A stretch of DNA of 64,000 nt, taken from NCBI RefSeq assembly GCF_041276405.1, contig NZ_JBGGGT010000002.1:3586001-3650000 (forward strand). The letters are read 5' to 3'. A program made the position numbers and the translations under genes. The DNA comes from Microvirga sp. TS319 (GTDB taxonomy: Bacteria; Pseudomonadota; Alphaproteobacteria; Rhizobiales; Beijerinckiaceae). This document shows, one piece after another, positions 34,728 to 43,905 of this stretch. Each line of letters starts with the position of its first letter. Position 1 is the first letter of the stretch. A model generated the notes under the pieces. The model was not told where the DNA came from, did no database searches, and was given only the letters and a program-made list of their open reading frames with translations.

Positions 34728-37021
34728 GAACGGGCGACCGCGGCCGCAGGCGTCCGGCGCGCGCGCCAGAAATGGAAGCCAAGCACCAGCGCGGCGAGCA
34801 TGAAGCCGACCTCATCCGTGACGGGCAACGCCAGCACCAGGAAGGCTGCCGCGATGGCCGCAGCAAGACGCTCCCACCAGGGCATCCTCGCATTGAGATA
34901 ACCCACGGAAGCCGCGCCCCAGAGCAGGACGGCGACCGCCGTCTTCACGACCATGTAGGCGACGCTGGCCCAGAACGCAGCGCCGGAGAGGCCTTCCACC
35001 GGCTGCATCATGAGAGTCGGGTCATAGACCGCCATGTAAGGGATGATGAACCCGGGAAGCGCGATCCGCAGAGCCTGGAAACCGATCTTGAAGCCCGAGG
35101 CTTTCGCGATGGGAGCGGCCGCGAAGGCCGCCAGCGCCACCGGCGGCGTCAGGTCCGCCATGATGCCGAAATAGAAGACGAACATGTGCGAGACGATGAG
35201 CGGCACGCCGAGCGTCAGCAGGGCGGGCGCGGCCAGCGACGAGGTGATGATGTAGTTCGGGATCGTCGGAATGCCCATCCCGAGGATGAGGCTCACGATC
35301 ATCGTCAACACCAGCGAGAGGATCAGCGAGTCGCGTCCGATGGACACCACCCAGTTGCCGAAGATCGTGCCGACGCCGGTGAGCGTCATCGTGCCGATCA
35401 CGATGCCCACCACCGCACAGGCCAGGCCGACAGGCAGAGCCTGTCGGGCGCCGTCCGCCAGCGCATCGCGGCACGCCGCCAGCGTCTCGGGCCCGCCGCG
35501 CACGAAGAGGCTCACGAGAACCAGAATGCCGACGAGCAGAAGAACGAGCGTCACGCCGGCCCAGAGGAAGGCCGCAGCGATCAGGCCGAGGCCGATCCAG
35601 AACACAAGGCGCACCGTCTCGTTGACGAGCCCCAGCGCAAGCGCGCCCGCGAGGATCAGCACCACCGTGAGCGCAAGGCCGATCGAGCCCGCGAACAGCG
35701 GCGTGTAGCCGGAGAAGAGAAGGTAGACGAGCACCGCGAGCGGCAGGATGAGGTGCCATTTCTCCTTGAGCGCCCGGCCGGCGCTCGGCAACTCCGATCT
35801 TGCGATCCCGAGCAGGCCGGCCCGGCCGGCCTCGAGATGAACGGCGAGGAATGCGGAGGCGTAGTAGAGAAGGGCCGGAATGATCGCAGCCTTCACGATC
35901 TCGACGTAAGGCACGTCGATGGTCTCGGCCATGATGAAGGCCACCGCGCCCATGACCGGGGGCATGATCTGGCCGCCCATGGATGCGGTTGCCTCCACGC
36001 CGCCCGCGAATTCGGGCCGATAGCCGAAGCGCTTCATGAGCGGGATGGTGAACTGCCCCGTGGACACCACGTTGGCCACGCCCGAGCCTGAGATCGTGCC
36101 CATGAGGGCGGAGGAGAACACGGCCACCTTCGCGGGCCCGCCCCTGGCGCTGCCGAACAGCCCCATCGCCACGTCGGTGAAGAGCTGGATCATGCCGGCG
36201 CGTTCGAGGAAGGCGCCGAACAGGATGAAAAGGAAGATGTAGGTCGCCGAGACCAAGGTCGGGGTCGCATAAAGTCCCTCCGTGCCGAAGGACATGTGCT
36301 CGATCACCTGTTCAAGCGAGTAACCACGGTGGTCGAAGGGAGCCGGCAGGTAGTTGCCGAGCAGACAATACGCGAGAAAGATGCCGGCCACGATGGGAAG
36401 CGCCGGCCCCATGACGCGCCAGACGAGATAGAACAGAATAGCGATGGCCGCGATGCCGACGACGAGGTCGGCCTGCGTGAGCTCTCCGGCGCGCACGACG
36501 AGCTGTTCATAAAGCGCCCAGTGATAGACGCCGATGCCAAAGCCGATGAGCCCGACGATCCAGCCGAGAGCCCGCGTGGCCGGGCTGCGCGCCTTGTGGT
36601 TTGCCAGCATTGCGCCCGCAACGAGGCAAAGAAAGCCCACGTGCAGGGCGCGCACCACCTGGCTTGGCAGGCTGCCGGGAAACTTGAAGATGAGCGCGTA
36701 GGCGACGGCTAGCGCGATGAGCGCCAGCGCCCCGTCGATCACGCTGCGGCCGTTCAGGCGCTGGAAGATGAGCCAGCCAGCCCAGACGACGAAAGCCGCG
36801 CCGATGAGATAGAGAGGCGTGATGCTTGCGACGATCGGATGATCGAGAGGGATGCCGAAGGCCGTGACGACCTGAAAGGCCGAGAACGCCACCGCAATCC
36901 AGAAAAGGAATTTACCCGGAATGCCCTCGCCGAAATTCTCCGGCAGGCCATGCTCGGGATTGGCAGGCGCGGACGGCTGCTCCAGTGTCGCCACTTCGGA
37001 CGCATTCATGCCTTGGCTCAT
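34724..37021 (-). CDS. TRAP transporter fused permease (4TM-12TM), TAXI family
   Basis: This 765-residue inner-membrane protein combines the small DctQ-like part (about 45-230) and the large DctM-like part (about 240-720) of a TRAP transporter in one chain, with roughly 16-18 hydrophobic helices. Conserved features are GSARGGPAKVAVFSSALMGTISGSGVANVVSTGQFTIPLMKR and GVEATASMGGQIMPPVMGAVAFIMAET-type glycine-rich loops, given here only by their positions around residues 300-370. It uses a sodium or proton gradient to import a substrate delivered by the TAXI binding protein encoded upstream. The gene order binding protein-permease-DUF1850 is the normal TAXI arrangement. Confidence 0.94.
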   Translation of the reverse strand: MSQGMNASEVATLEQPSAPANPEHGLPENFGEGIPGKFLFWIAVAFSAFQVVTAFGIPLDHPIVASITPLYLIGAAFVVWAGWLIFQRLNGRSVIDGALALIALAVAYALIFKFPGSLPSQVVRALHVGFLCLVAGAMLANHKARSPATRALGWIVGLIGFGIGVYHWALYEQLVVRAGELTQADLVVGIAAIAILFYLVWRVMGPALPIVAGIFLAYCLLGNYLPAPFDHRGYSLEQVIEHMSFGTEGLYATPTLVSATYIFLFILFGAFLERAGMIQLFTDVAMGLFGSARGGPAKVAVFSSALMGTISGSGVANVVSTGQFTIPLMKRFGYRPEFAGGVEATASMGGQIMPPVMGAVAFIMAETIDVPYVEIVKAAIIPALLYYASAFLAVHLEAGRAGLLGIARSELPSAGRALKEKWHLILPLAVLVYLLFSGYTPLFAGSIGLALTVVLILAGALALGLVNETVRLVFWIGLGLIAAAFLWAGVTLVLLLVGILVLVSLFVRGGPETLAACRDALADGARQALPVGLACAVVGIVIGTMTLTGVGTIFGNWVVSIGRDSLILSLVLTMIVSLILGMGIPTIPNYIITSSLAAPALLTLGVPLIVSHMFVFYFGIMADLTPPVALAAFAAAPIAKASGFKIGFQALRIALPGFIIPYMAVYDPTLMMQPVEGLSGAAFWASVAYMVVKTAVAVLLWGAASVGYLNARMPWWERLAAAIAAAFLVLALPVTDEVGFMLAALVLGFHFWRARRTPAAAVARS

Positions 37022-37113
37022 TAAAGCCCTCTCTTCGAAAGACTGGTCTTCTTCTCATACGAAAGCCGGGGCAGGTGCGCCGCCCCGGCTCGAATGTAAA
37101 TCCGTCGAAAGAA

Positions 37114-38079
37114 CTAGGGCGCCTTCTTTACGCCCTTCTCGTCGAAGTAGCGCTGTGCGCCCGGATGAACGGGGACCGGCATGCCCGAGAGAGCGTTTTC
37201 GAGCTTGATGTCCTTGGCGGCCGCGTGAGCGGCGGCGAGTTCGGGCAGGCTCTCGTAGATCGCCTTGGTCATCTGGTAGACGGTCTCGTCCTTCACGCCG
37301 GAATGGGTGACGAGGTAGTTCACGACGGCCGCCGTCTCCACGGGCGCGGTCTGGCCCTCATAGGTGTTCGCCGGGATCGTGGTCTTGATGTAGGGCGATC
37401 CGACCTTGGTCACGATGTCGGCCGGAATCTCCACGACAACGATCGGCACGGAGGTGGCGAGATCGCGGATCGAGGACACGCCGAGACCCGCCGATTGCAG
37501 GGTGGCGTCGAGCTGGCGGTTCTTCATGAGTTCGACGGATTCGCCGAAGGGCAGATACTCGACCTTGCCGAGATCCTGGTAGGACAGGCCGGCGCCGTGG
37601 AGAATTGCGCGGGCGTTGAGCTCGGTGCCGGATTTCGGAGCGCCGACCGAGAGACGCTTGCCCTTCAGATCCGCCAGCGACTTGATGCCGGAATCCTTGG
37701 TGGCGACGATCTGGATATAGTTCGGGTAGATGGCCGTAATGCCGCGCAGCTTGTCGAGCTTGCTCTTGAAGCCCGCCTCCTCGTTGCCCTCCCAGCCCAT
37801 GGCCAGGCTATCGCCGAGCGTGAAGCCGATCTCGCCCTTGCCCTGCTGCAGGAGCGTGAGATTTTCCACCGAAGCCTTGGTGGCCTGGACGGAGGGCCGC
37901 GAACCCGGGACCTTTTCCGTGAAGACCTTCGAGAGAGCCACGCCCATCGGGTAATAAACGCCCGAGGTGCCGCCCGTCAGGATATTGATGAAATCCTGGG
38001 CCTGGGCCGGAATGCTCGCTCCGGCGAGAGCCAGGGCGGTGGCCGCGCCCACGAGGCGGCGCATAACGTTTCGATGCAT
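37114..38079 (-). CDS. TAXI family TRAP transporter solute-binding protein
   Basis: This 321-residue periplasmic binding protein begins with a signal peptide ending near IPAQAQ (residue 28). The mature start DFINILTGGTSGVYYPMG is the hallmark of the TAXI (NMT1_3) family. GSELNARAI-like KSGTELNARAIL and the C-terminal IYESLPELAAAH segment agree. Known TAXI ligands are small acids such as glutamate or 2-oxoglutarate, but this ligand is unknown. It is the first gene of the TRAP operon, 92 bases before the permease. Confidence 0.93.
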   Translation of the reverse strand: MHRNVMRRLVGAATALALAGASIPAQAQDFINILTGGTSGVYYPMGVALSKVFTEKVPGSRPSVQATKASVENLTLLQQGKGEIGFTLGDSLAMGWEGNEEAGFKSKLDKLRGITAIYPNYIQIVATKDSGIKSLADLKGKRLSVGAPKSGTELNARAILHGAGLSYQDLGKVEYLPFGESVELMKNRQLDATLQSAGLGVSSIRDLATSVPIVVVEIPADIVTKVGSPYIKTTIPANTYEGQTAPVETAAVVNYLVTHSGVKDETVYQMTKAIYESLPELAAAHAAAKDIKLENALSGMPVPVHPGAQRYFDEKGVKKAP

Positions 38080-38233
38080 TACGTACTCCCTATCTGCGGC
38101 ACCTGCCGTAGCGGTGCCTGTGTGCGCGCGTAGTTTGGCTACTGACGAAGTTTTCTCAAGGGGCTAAGAGTGACTTAATCCTGCCACCTTGGTCGGTAGG
38201 TGTCCGTCTCTCCACAACCAAATGCGTCGATCC

Positions 38234-39811
38234 ATGCTCAACCGCCGCCAGTTTCTCCAGACCGCCACCGCCACGGCCGCCTTGGCCGCCCAGGGTTTCT
38301 CAGGTTCTGCCTTGGCGCAGCAGGGTCTGAAGATGGGAGCTCCGGCTTCCTTTACGTTCGAAGAGTTGAAGAAGCAGGCCGAAGCGATGGCCCGCTCGGC
38401 CTATACGGCTCCGCCGAGCCCCTCGCCCGAAATCCTTCACCAGATCGACTACGACGCCCACGGCAAGATCAGGTTCAAGACCGATCTCGCCCTTTGGGCC
38501 AACGGCCCCAGCAAGTTCCCGGTCACCTTCTTCCATATGGGCCGCTTCTTCCAGAAGCCCGTGCGCATGCATGTCGTGGAAAACGGCCAGGCCCGCGAGA
38601 TCATCTACGACACCGCGTATTTCGACATGCCGGCGGATTCGCCGGCCCGCAAGCTCCCGGACAACACGGGCTTCGCCGGCTTCCGGTTCCAGGAGGCCCG
38701 CGACGGCAAACTCGACTGGAGGAAGAACGACTGGGTGGCGTTCCTCGGAGCGTCCTATTTCCGCGCCATCGGCGAGCTTTACCAGTACGGCCTCTCGGCG
38801 CGCGGCCTCGCCGTCGACGTGGCGGTGCACGACAAGCCCGAGGAATTCCCCGACTTCACCCATATCTATTTCGAGACCCCGCAACCGGGCTCGGACACGG
38901 TCACCGTCTATGCCCTCCTGGACGGCCCGAGCGTGGCGGGAGCCTATCGCTTCGTGATGACCCGCGCGGCCGCCGTCGTCATGGATCTCGACACTGCGCT
39001 CTTCCTTCGCCAGGATATCGCGCGGATCGGGATCGCGTCCCTCACCTCCATGTACTGGTACTCGGAGAAGGCCAAGACTACGGCCATCGACTGGCGCCCG
39101 GAGATTCACGATTCCGACGGACTCGCCATGTGGACCGGTGCCGGCGAGCGCATCTGGCGCCCCCTCAACAACCCGCCGCGCATCATCACCTCGGCCTTCT
39201 CGGACGAGAATCCAAGGGGCTTCGGCCTGCTTCAGCGCGACCGGAACTTCGATCACTATCTCGACGGCGTGTACTACGACCGCCGCCCGTCGCTCTGGAT
39301 CGAGCCTCTGAGCACATGGGGTCAGGGAACCATCCAGCTCGTGGAAATCCCGACCGACGACGAGATCCACGACAATATCGTGGCCATGTGGGTCCCGGCC
39401 GAGCCCGCCAAGGCGGGCCAATCCCTGGAATTCCGCTATCGCATGCACTGGGCGGCGGACGAGCCCTACCCGACCCCGCTCGCCCGCGTCGTCGCGACCC
39501 GATTCGGCAACGGCGGGCAGGCCGGCACCGTGCGTCCCAAGGGCGTGCGCAAGTTCATGGTGGAGTTCCTCGGCGAGCCCCTGACCAAACTGCCCAGCGG
39601 CGTCATTCCGAAACCCGTGCTCACGGCCTCCCGCGGGGAGTTCGCGAACCTCATCACCGAAGCGGTGCCCGACAACGTGCCCGGCCATTGGCGGACCCAG
39701 TTCGACCTGACGGTCACCGGCACCGAGCCCGTGGAAATGCGCTGCTACCTGCGCAACGGGGACGAAGTCTTGAGCGAAACCTGGCTCTATCAGTACCATC
39801 CTACGTTCTAG
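38234..39811 (+). CDS. periplasmic glucan biosynthesis protein, OpgG/OpgD family (paralogue 1)
   Basis: This protein of about 525 residues has a Tat signal (NRRQFLQ followed by a hydrophobic region ending GSALAQQ). The MdoG domain covers residues about 40-520: FTFEELKKQAEAMARSAY, YDAHGKIRFKTDLALW, SYFRAIGELYQYGLSARGLA, ENPRGFGLLQRDRNFDHY, and DEIHDNIVAMWVP are family stretches. It helps build or modify periplasmic beta-glucans. ATG at 38222 is an alternative start that adds MRRS. A second paralogue lies at 52636, sharing long identical stretches such as YGLSARGLA and PRGFGLMQRDR-like segments. No opgH synthase gene is in the window. The TAG stop lies in a repeat-like CTAGAGGATCGG. Confidence 0.92.
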   Translation: MLNRRQFLQTATATAALAAQGFSGSALAQQGLKMGAPASFTFEELKKQAEAMARSAYTAPPSPSPEILHQIDYDAHGKIRFKTDLALWANGPSKFPVTFFHMGRFFQKPVRMHVVENGQAREIIYDTAYFDMPADSPARKLPDNTGFAGFRFQEARDGKLDWRKNDWVAFLGASYFRAIGELYQYGLSARGLAVDVAVHDKPEEFPDFTHIYFETPQPGSDTVTVYALLDGPSVAGAYRFVMTRAAAVVMDLDTALFLRQDIARIGIASLTSMYWYSEKAKTTAIDWRPEIHDSDGLAMWTGAGERIWRPLNNPPRIITSAFSDENPRGFGLLQRDRNFDHYLDGVYYDRRPSLWIEPLSTWGQGTIQLVEIPTDDEIHDNIVAMWVPAEPAKAGQSLEFRYRMHWAADEPYPTPLARVVATRFGNGGQAGTVRPKGVRKFMVEFLGEPLTKLPSGVIPKPVLTASRGEFANLITEAVPDNVPGHWRTQFDLTVTGTEPVEMRCYLRNGDEVLSETWLYQYHPTF

Positions 39812-39891
39812 AGGATCGGACAGACTCCAAAGAGGGCCAATCCGCCGTTCGCGTCGAATGTCGGGATTGTTCTTCCAAACCACGATGTTAA

Positions 39892-39921
39892 CAGGGGCGT
39901 ATAAAATACTATACGCCCCTG
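39892..39921. promoter_or_regulatory. perfect palindrome ahead of the zinc transport genes
   Basis: CAGGGGCGTATA (39892-39903) and TATACGCCCCTG (39910-39921) are exact inverted repeats around AAATAC. The element lies 80 bases after opgG and 35 bases before the His-rich micropeptide. No T-run follows, so a terminator is doubtful; an operator or a leader hairpin for the zinc operon is possible. It does not resemble the usual alphaproteobacterial Zur box. Confidence 0.55.
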
Positions 39922-39955
39922 GAAACGGCGCCCGATCCGGTTTATGTGTGGAGAC

Positions 39956-40120
39956 ATGTCGCACGGTCACCACCACAATCATCACCATTCTCACGCGCCC
40001 CGGGCCGTCGCCGCGGCTCCGACCTTCTCGTTGCTGCGGCTCTCGATCTGGCAGCGGCTGGTGGGTGCTGCCGCAGCCTTGGCGGTCTTGTGGCTGCTGG
40101 TCCTCCAGGTGACCATGTAG
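39956..40120 (+). CDS. 54-residue His-rich membrane peptide upstream of zinc transporter
   Basis: This short gene encodes a peptide beginning MSHGHHHNHHHSHAP, with eight histidines in the first 13 residues. A 13-residue spacer follows, and then one hydrophobic helix (about 36-52, RLVGAAAALAVLWLLVLQV). TGGAG lies just upstream of the ATG, closer than usual. The stop TAG is part of TAGGAG, the ribosome-binding site of the zinc ATPase gene, so the two are tightly packed and probably co-translated. A membrane-anchored zinc-binding peptide that feeds or senses metal for the transporter is an inference. It is too short to match a named family by eye. Confidence 0.7.
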   Translation: MSHGHHHNHHHSHAPRAVAAAPTFSLLRLSIWQRLVGAAAALAVLWLLVLQVTM

Positions 40121-40131
40121 GAGCCATGGCC

Positions 40132-40875
40132 ATGCCCTCCACCGCCATCCGCTTCGAGGAAGTGACCCTGGGCTACGGCCGCAGACCCGCCGTGCATCAC
40201 CTCGACGGGGAGATCCCCTCCGGGAGCCTGATGGCCGTGGTCGGCCCCAACGGGGCAGGCAAATCGACCCTGCTCAAGGGGGTCGTCGGCACTCTGAAGC
40301 CGCTCGAGGGCCAGATCCGCCTCGGCGGCTCCTCCGCCGGGATCGCCTATCTGCCGCAGGCGGCCGAGATCGACCGCTCCTTCCCGCTCTCCGTCTACGA
40401 TCTGGTGGCCATGGGGCTATGGTCCCGGTCGGGGCTCTTCGGAGGCGTTTCGGCCAAGGACCGCACGGCCATCGAGGCCGCGCTGGCGTCCGTAGGCCTC
40501 ATCGGCTTCGAGCGCCGCCCCATCTCGACCCTCTCCGGCGGCCAGATGCAGCGCGCCCTCTTCGCACGCCTGCTTCTGCAGGATGCGCCGGTGATCCTGC
40601 TCGACGAGCCGTTTACCGCCATCGACGCCAAGACCACGGCCGATCTGCTCGATCTCGTGCGCCGCTGGCACGACGAAGCGCGCACCGTGGTTGCGGTGCT
40701 GCACGATCTCGACATGGTCCGGCGCGTCTTTCCGAAAACGCTGCTCATCGCCCGCGAGCCCGTCGCGTGGGGGGAGACCCCCGACGTGCTGAGCGCGGAC
40801 AATCTCCTCAAGGCCCGCCGCATGGTCGAGGCATACGATCCGCATGCGGATATATGCCAGCGCGGCGCAGCATAG
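40132..40875 (+). CDS. znuC: zinc ABC transporter ATP-binding protein
   Basis: This ATPase of about 247 residues has Walker A GPNGAGKST, signature LSGGQMQRALFARLL, Walker B VILLDEPFTAID and switch His in VAVLHDLDMV. The Q-loop is AYLPQAAEID. It powers metal uptake with the permease and binding protein that follow. GGAG at 40120-40123 has eight-base spacing to the ATG at 40132; an ATG at 40126 would add two residues but leave only two bases of spacing. The N-terminal LGYGRRPAVHHLDGEI resembles the AztA branch of zinc ATPases, so aztA is an alternative name. Confidence 0.9.
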   Translation: MPSTAIRFEEVTLGYGRRPAVHHLDGEIPSGSLMAVVGPNGAGKSTLLKGVVGTLKPLEGQIRLGGSSAGIAYLPQAAEIDRSFPLSVYDLVAMGLWSRSGLFGGVSAKDRTAIEAALASVGLIGFERRPISTLSGGQMQRALFARLLLQDAPVILLDEPFTAIDAKTTADLLDLVRRWHDEARTVVAVLHDLDMVRRVFPKTLLIAREPVAWGETPDVLSADNLLKARRMVEAYDPHADICQRGAA

Positions 40876-40886
40876 AGAACCCAGCC

Positions 40887-41753
40887 GTGCTCACCTTCGC
40901 TTTCACTCCCTTTTCCGAATTCGAGTTCATGCAGCGCGCGCTCGTTGGCGTGATCGCCATCGCGCTCGGCGGCGGCCCGATCGGCGTGTTCCTGATGCTG
41001 CGCCGCATGAGCCTGACGGGCGATGCCATGGCGCATGCCATCCTGCCCGGCGCGGCGGTCGGCTATCTTCTCGCCGGCCTGTCACTCCCCGCCATGACCA
41101 TCGGCGGATTGGCGGCAGGCGTCATCGTCGCCGTGGCGGCGGGCCTCGTCTCGCGCCTGACGTCGCTGAAGGAGGACGCCTCCCTCGCAGCCTTCTATCT
41201 GCTGTCGCTGGCGCTCGGCGTCACCATCGTGTCGCTCAGGGGATCGAACGTCGATCTCCTTCACGTGCTCTTCGGCACGGTGCTGGCGCTCGACGACAAC
41301 ACCCTGCTGCTGCTGGCCTCCATCTCGACCCTGACGGTGCTGGCTCTCGCCGTGCTGTATCGCCCGCTTGTGCTCGAATGCGTGGACCCGGTCTTCCTGC
41401 GCTCGGTCAGCCGCGCCGGAACGCCCACGCATCTCATCTTTCTCGGTCTCGTGGTGATGAACCTCGTCGGCGGCTTTCACGCGCTCGGCACCCTGCTTGC
41501 CGTCGGCATGATGATGCTGCCTGCCGCGGCCGCCCGCTTCTGGACCAACGACATCACCCTGATGATGATCGTGTCCATCCTGGTCGGCATCGCATCGGGG
41601 ATCGCAGGTCTTCTGCTCTCCTTCCATGCGGAGCTGCCTGCGGGACCTGCGATCATTCTCTCGGCCGGCGCCATCTACGTGGCCTCCCTGCTCCTGGGGC
41701 GGGAGGGCGGCGTGCTCTGGCTCGCCTGGCCGGGCAAGCACCTGGAAGCCTGA
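40887..41753 (+). CDS. znuB: zinc ABC transporter permease
   Basis: This 288-residue ABC-3 family permease has about eight hydrophobic helices. Conserved parts are MLRRMSLTGDAMAHAILPGAAVGY and VGGFHALGTLLAVGMMMLPAAAARFWT, which form the coupling and channel regions of zinc and manganese permeases. It starts 11 bases after the ATPase stop with a GTG at 40887 (VLTFAFTPFSEFEF); an ATG at 40929 gives a shorter form. The order ATPase-permease-binding protein and the His-rich partners indicate zinc as substrate. Confidence 0.91.
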   Translation: MLTFAFTPFSEFEFMQRALVGVIAIALGGGPIGVFLMLRRMSLTGDAMAHAILPGAAVGYLLAGLSLPAMTIGGLAAGVIVAVAAGLVSRLTSLKEDASLAAFYLLSLALGVTIVSLRGSNVDLLHVLFGTVLALDDNTLLLLASISTLTVLALAVLYRPLVLECVDPVFLRSVSRAGTPTHLIFLGLVVMNLVGGFHALGTLLAVGMMMLPAAAARFWTNDITLMMIVSILVGIASGIAGLLLSFHAELPAGPAIILSAGAIYVASLLLGREGGVLWLAWPGKHLEA

Positions 41754-41784
41754 AACCTCCTGAACCCGACGGAAGGATATCGTC

Positions 41785-42729
41785 ATGCCGACGAGAAGAA
41801 CCGCCCTGTCCCTGCTCGCGGGATCGCTCGCCTGGTTGGGCTGCGCCTCCCTGCCCGCCGTCGCGCAGCCAGCCCAGCCTCTCAAGGTCGTGGCGACCTT
41901 CTCGATCCTCGGCGATCTCGTGCGCAATGTGGGGGGCGCGAGGGTCGACGTGACGACCTTCGTGGGCCCGAACGGAGACGCCCATGTCTACTCGCCCACG
42001 CCCGCCGACGGACGGCGCCTGACGGAGGCCCGGATCGTCTTCACGAACGGCCTCAAATTCGAGGGCTGGATCGACCGCCTCGTCAAGTCCTCCGGCACGA
42101 AGGCCGCGCGGGTCGAAGCATCGAAGGGCGCGAAGCTCCTGGAGGGAGAGGACGATCACGGCCACGATCATGGCCACGACAGCGACCATGGTCATGGCCA
42201 TGGCGTCGATCCCCATGCCTGGCAGAATATCGGCAACGCGAAGGTCTACGTGGCCAATATCCGCGACGCCCTGATCGCGGCGGACCCTGACGGCAAGTCC
42301 GATTACGAGACCAATGCCGCGGCCTATCTGGCCAGGCTCGACGCCCTGGAGACGCAGGTGAAGGAGCTGGTCGCGCAAATCCCGGCCGAACGGCGCAAGA
42401 TCATCACGTCTCACGACGCCTTCCGCTATTTCGGAGATGCCTATGGGATCGTCTTCGTCGCTCCGCAGGGCGTATCGACGGACGCGGAAGCCTCCGCAAA
42501 GGACGTGGCCCGGATCATCCAGCAGATCAAGCGCGAGACAATTTCCGCCATCTTCGTGGAGAACGTCTCCGACGCCCGCCTGATGGAAAGGATCGCCGCG
42601 GAAACCGGGGCGAAGATCGGCGAGCGGGTCTATTCCGACGCCCTTTCCGAGCCAAGCGGTCCCGCCGGCACTTACATTGACATGATGAGACACAATATAA
42701 GAGCCTTCAGCGCGGCCCTGTCGAGCTGA
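41785..42729 (+). CDS. znuA: zinc ABC transporter substrate-binding protein
   Basis: This 314-residue cluster A-I binding protein has a signal peptide (about 1-27, ending PAVAQ). VATFSILGDLVRNVGG and GPNGDAHVYSPTPAD contain the first zinc-ligand His. A His/Asp-rich loop lies at about 112-134 (DDHGHDHGHDSDHGHGHG), typical of zinc-specific members. DPHAWQN gives the second ligand and TSHDAFRYFGDAYG the third. It captures periplasmic zinc for the permease encoded 31 bases upstream. The AztC branch is an alternative name. Confidence 0.93.
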   Translation: MPTRRTALSLLAGSLAWLGCASLPAVAQPAQPLKVVATFSILGDLVRNVGGARVDVTTFVGPNGDAHVYSPTPADGRRLTEARIVFTNGLKFEGWIDRLVKSSGTKAARVEASKGAKLLEGEDDHGHDHGHDSDHGHGHGVDPHAWQNIGNAKVYVANIRDALIAADPDGKSDYETNAAAYLARLDALETQVKELVAQIPAERRKIITSHDAFRYFGDAYGIVFVAPQGVSTDAEASAKDVARIIQQIKRETISAIFVENVSDARLMERIAAETGAKIGERVYSDALSEPSGPAGTYIDMMRHNIRAFSAALSS

Positions 42730-42788
42730 ACCCCGCTGCCCCTGCCCGTTCAGAGACAGCCCTCCATTGAGCTTCCTGGAACCATCCG

Positions 42789-43751
42789 ATGACCGACAAG
42801 ATCCCCGTTACCGTCCTCACAGGCTATCTCGGCGCCGGTAAGACCACCCTCCTCAACCGCATCCTCACCGAGCCCCACGGCAAGAAATATGCCGTTATCG
42901 TCAATGAGTTCGGTGAGATCGGCATCGACAATGAGCTCGTCGTCGGCGCCGACGAAGAAGTGTTCGAAATGAACAACGGATGCATCTGCTGCACCGTGCG
43001 CGGAGACCTGATCCGCATTCTCGACGGCCTGATGAAGCGAAAGGGCAAGTTCGACGCCATCATCGTCGAGACCACCGGCCTCGCCGACCCGGCCCCCGTC
43101 GCCCAGACCTTCTTCATGGATCAGGACGTGTCCGATGCGGCCCGTCTCGACGCAGTGGTGACGGTGGCCGACGCCAAGTGGTTGTCCGACCGCCTGAAGG
43201 ACGCGCCCGAGGCCAAGAACCAGATCGCCTTCGCCGACGTGATCATCCTCAACAAGATCGATCTCGTGACGCCTGAGCAGCTCGACGAGGTCGAGGCGCG
43301 CATCCGCGCCATCAATCCCTACGCCAAGGTCCACCGCACGCAGAACTGCGCCCTTCCGATCTCGGACGTGCTCGACCGCAAGGCCTTCGATCTCGACCGC
43401 ATCATCGAGATCGAGCCCGACTTCCTGGAGGAGGGCCACCATCATCATCACGACGAAGAGATGCAGTCCGTCTCCGCGTCGATCGACGGCGAGGTGAACC
43501 CCGAGAAGTTCATGCCCTGGATCTCGAACCTGACCCAGGTCGAGGGCCCGAACATTCTGCGCTGCAAGGGGATCGTGGCCTTTCCGGACGAGCCGAAGCG
43601 CTTCGTCTTTCAGGGCGTGCACATGATCCTCGACGGCGACGTGCAGGGCGAGTGGAAGCCCGGCCAGAAGCGCACCTCCAAGGTGGTCTTCATCGGACGG
43701 GACTTGAACGAAAAGGCGATTCGCGAGGGATTCCTGGCCTGCGCGGCCTAG
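42789..43751 (+). CDS. CobW/COG0523 GTPase, probable zinc metallochaperone
   Basis: This 320-residue G3E GTPase has Walker [10 protein letters not shown] (12-20), the metal-binding CxCC motif NNGCICC (Cys65, Cys67, Cys68), Walker B-like [11 protein letters not shown], and NKID for guanine recognition. A His-rich insertion [10 protein letters not shown] lies near 216-225. The C-terminal CobW_C domain ([17 protein letters not shown]) is present. Its place right after the zinc ABC genes supports zinc delivery to client enzymes when zinc is scarce. Its TAG stop is formed by the first bases of the following repeat. Confidence 0.93.
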   Translation: MTDKIPVTVLTGYLGAGKTTLLNRILTEPHGKKYAVIVNEFGEIGIDNELVVGADEEVFEMNNGCICCTVRGDLIRILDGLMKRKGKFDAIIVETTGLADPAPVAQTFFMDQDVSDAARLDAVVTVADAKWLSDRLKDAPEAKNQIAFADVIILNKIDLVTPEQLDEVEARIRAINPYAKVHRTQNCALPISDVLDRKAFDLDRIIEIEPDFLEEGHHHHHDEEMQSVSASIDGEVNPEKFMPWISNLTQVEGPNILRCKGIVAFPDEPKRFVFQGVHMILDGDVQGEWKPGQKRTSKVVFIGRDLNEKAIREGFLACAA

Positions 43752-43857
43752 AGCATCGGACCCAAAGGTGGATTTGCACTTTTGGGATTGAATCCGATGC
43801 TCCCTCCTAGAGGAGCGCATCGTTCGAGCGGCTCCGAAGGGCCGCACGATGCGCTAA
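43749..43857. repeat. dispersed palindromic repeat cluster 7
   Basis: The first unit runs TAGAGCATCGGACCCAAAGG... TTTTGGGATTGAATCCGATGCTC. The second starts GAGCGCATCGTTCGAGCGGC and ends GCCGCACGATGCGC. The TAG at 43749-43751 is also the CobW stop codon. Confidence 0.85.
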
Positions 43858-43905
43858 GGCCTCCGTCCGGGAGCAGGACTCCTGCTCCCGACAAACGGCA
43901 GCTCC

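Noticed and set aside
34772..36091. A 439-codon plus-strand frame antisense to the TRAP permease
   Set aside because: It is rich in Arg, His, Glu and Asp with no domain, as expected for the reverse complement of a membrane protein gene.
41082..41927. A 281-codon minus-strand frame across znuB and znuA
   Set aside because: Antisense shadow of the zinc permease and binding protein genes; no ribosome-binding site or family match.
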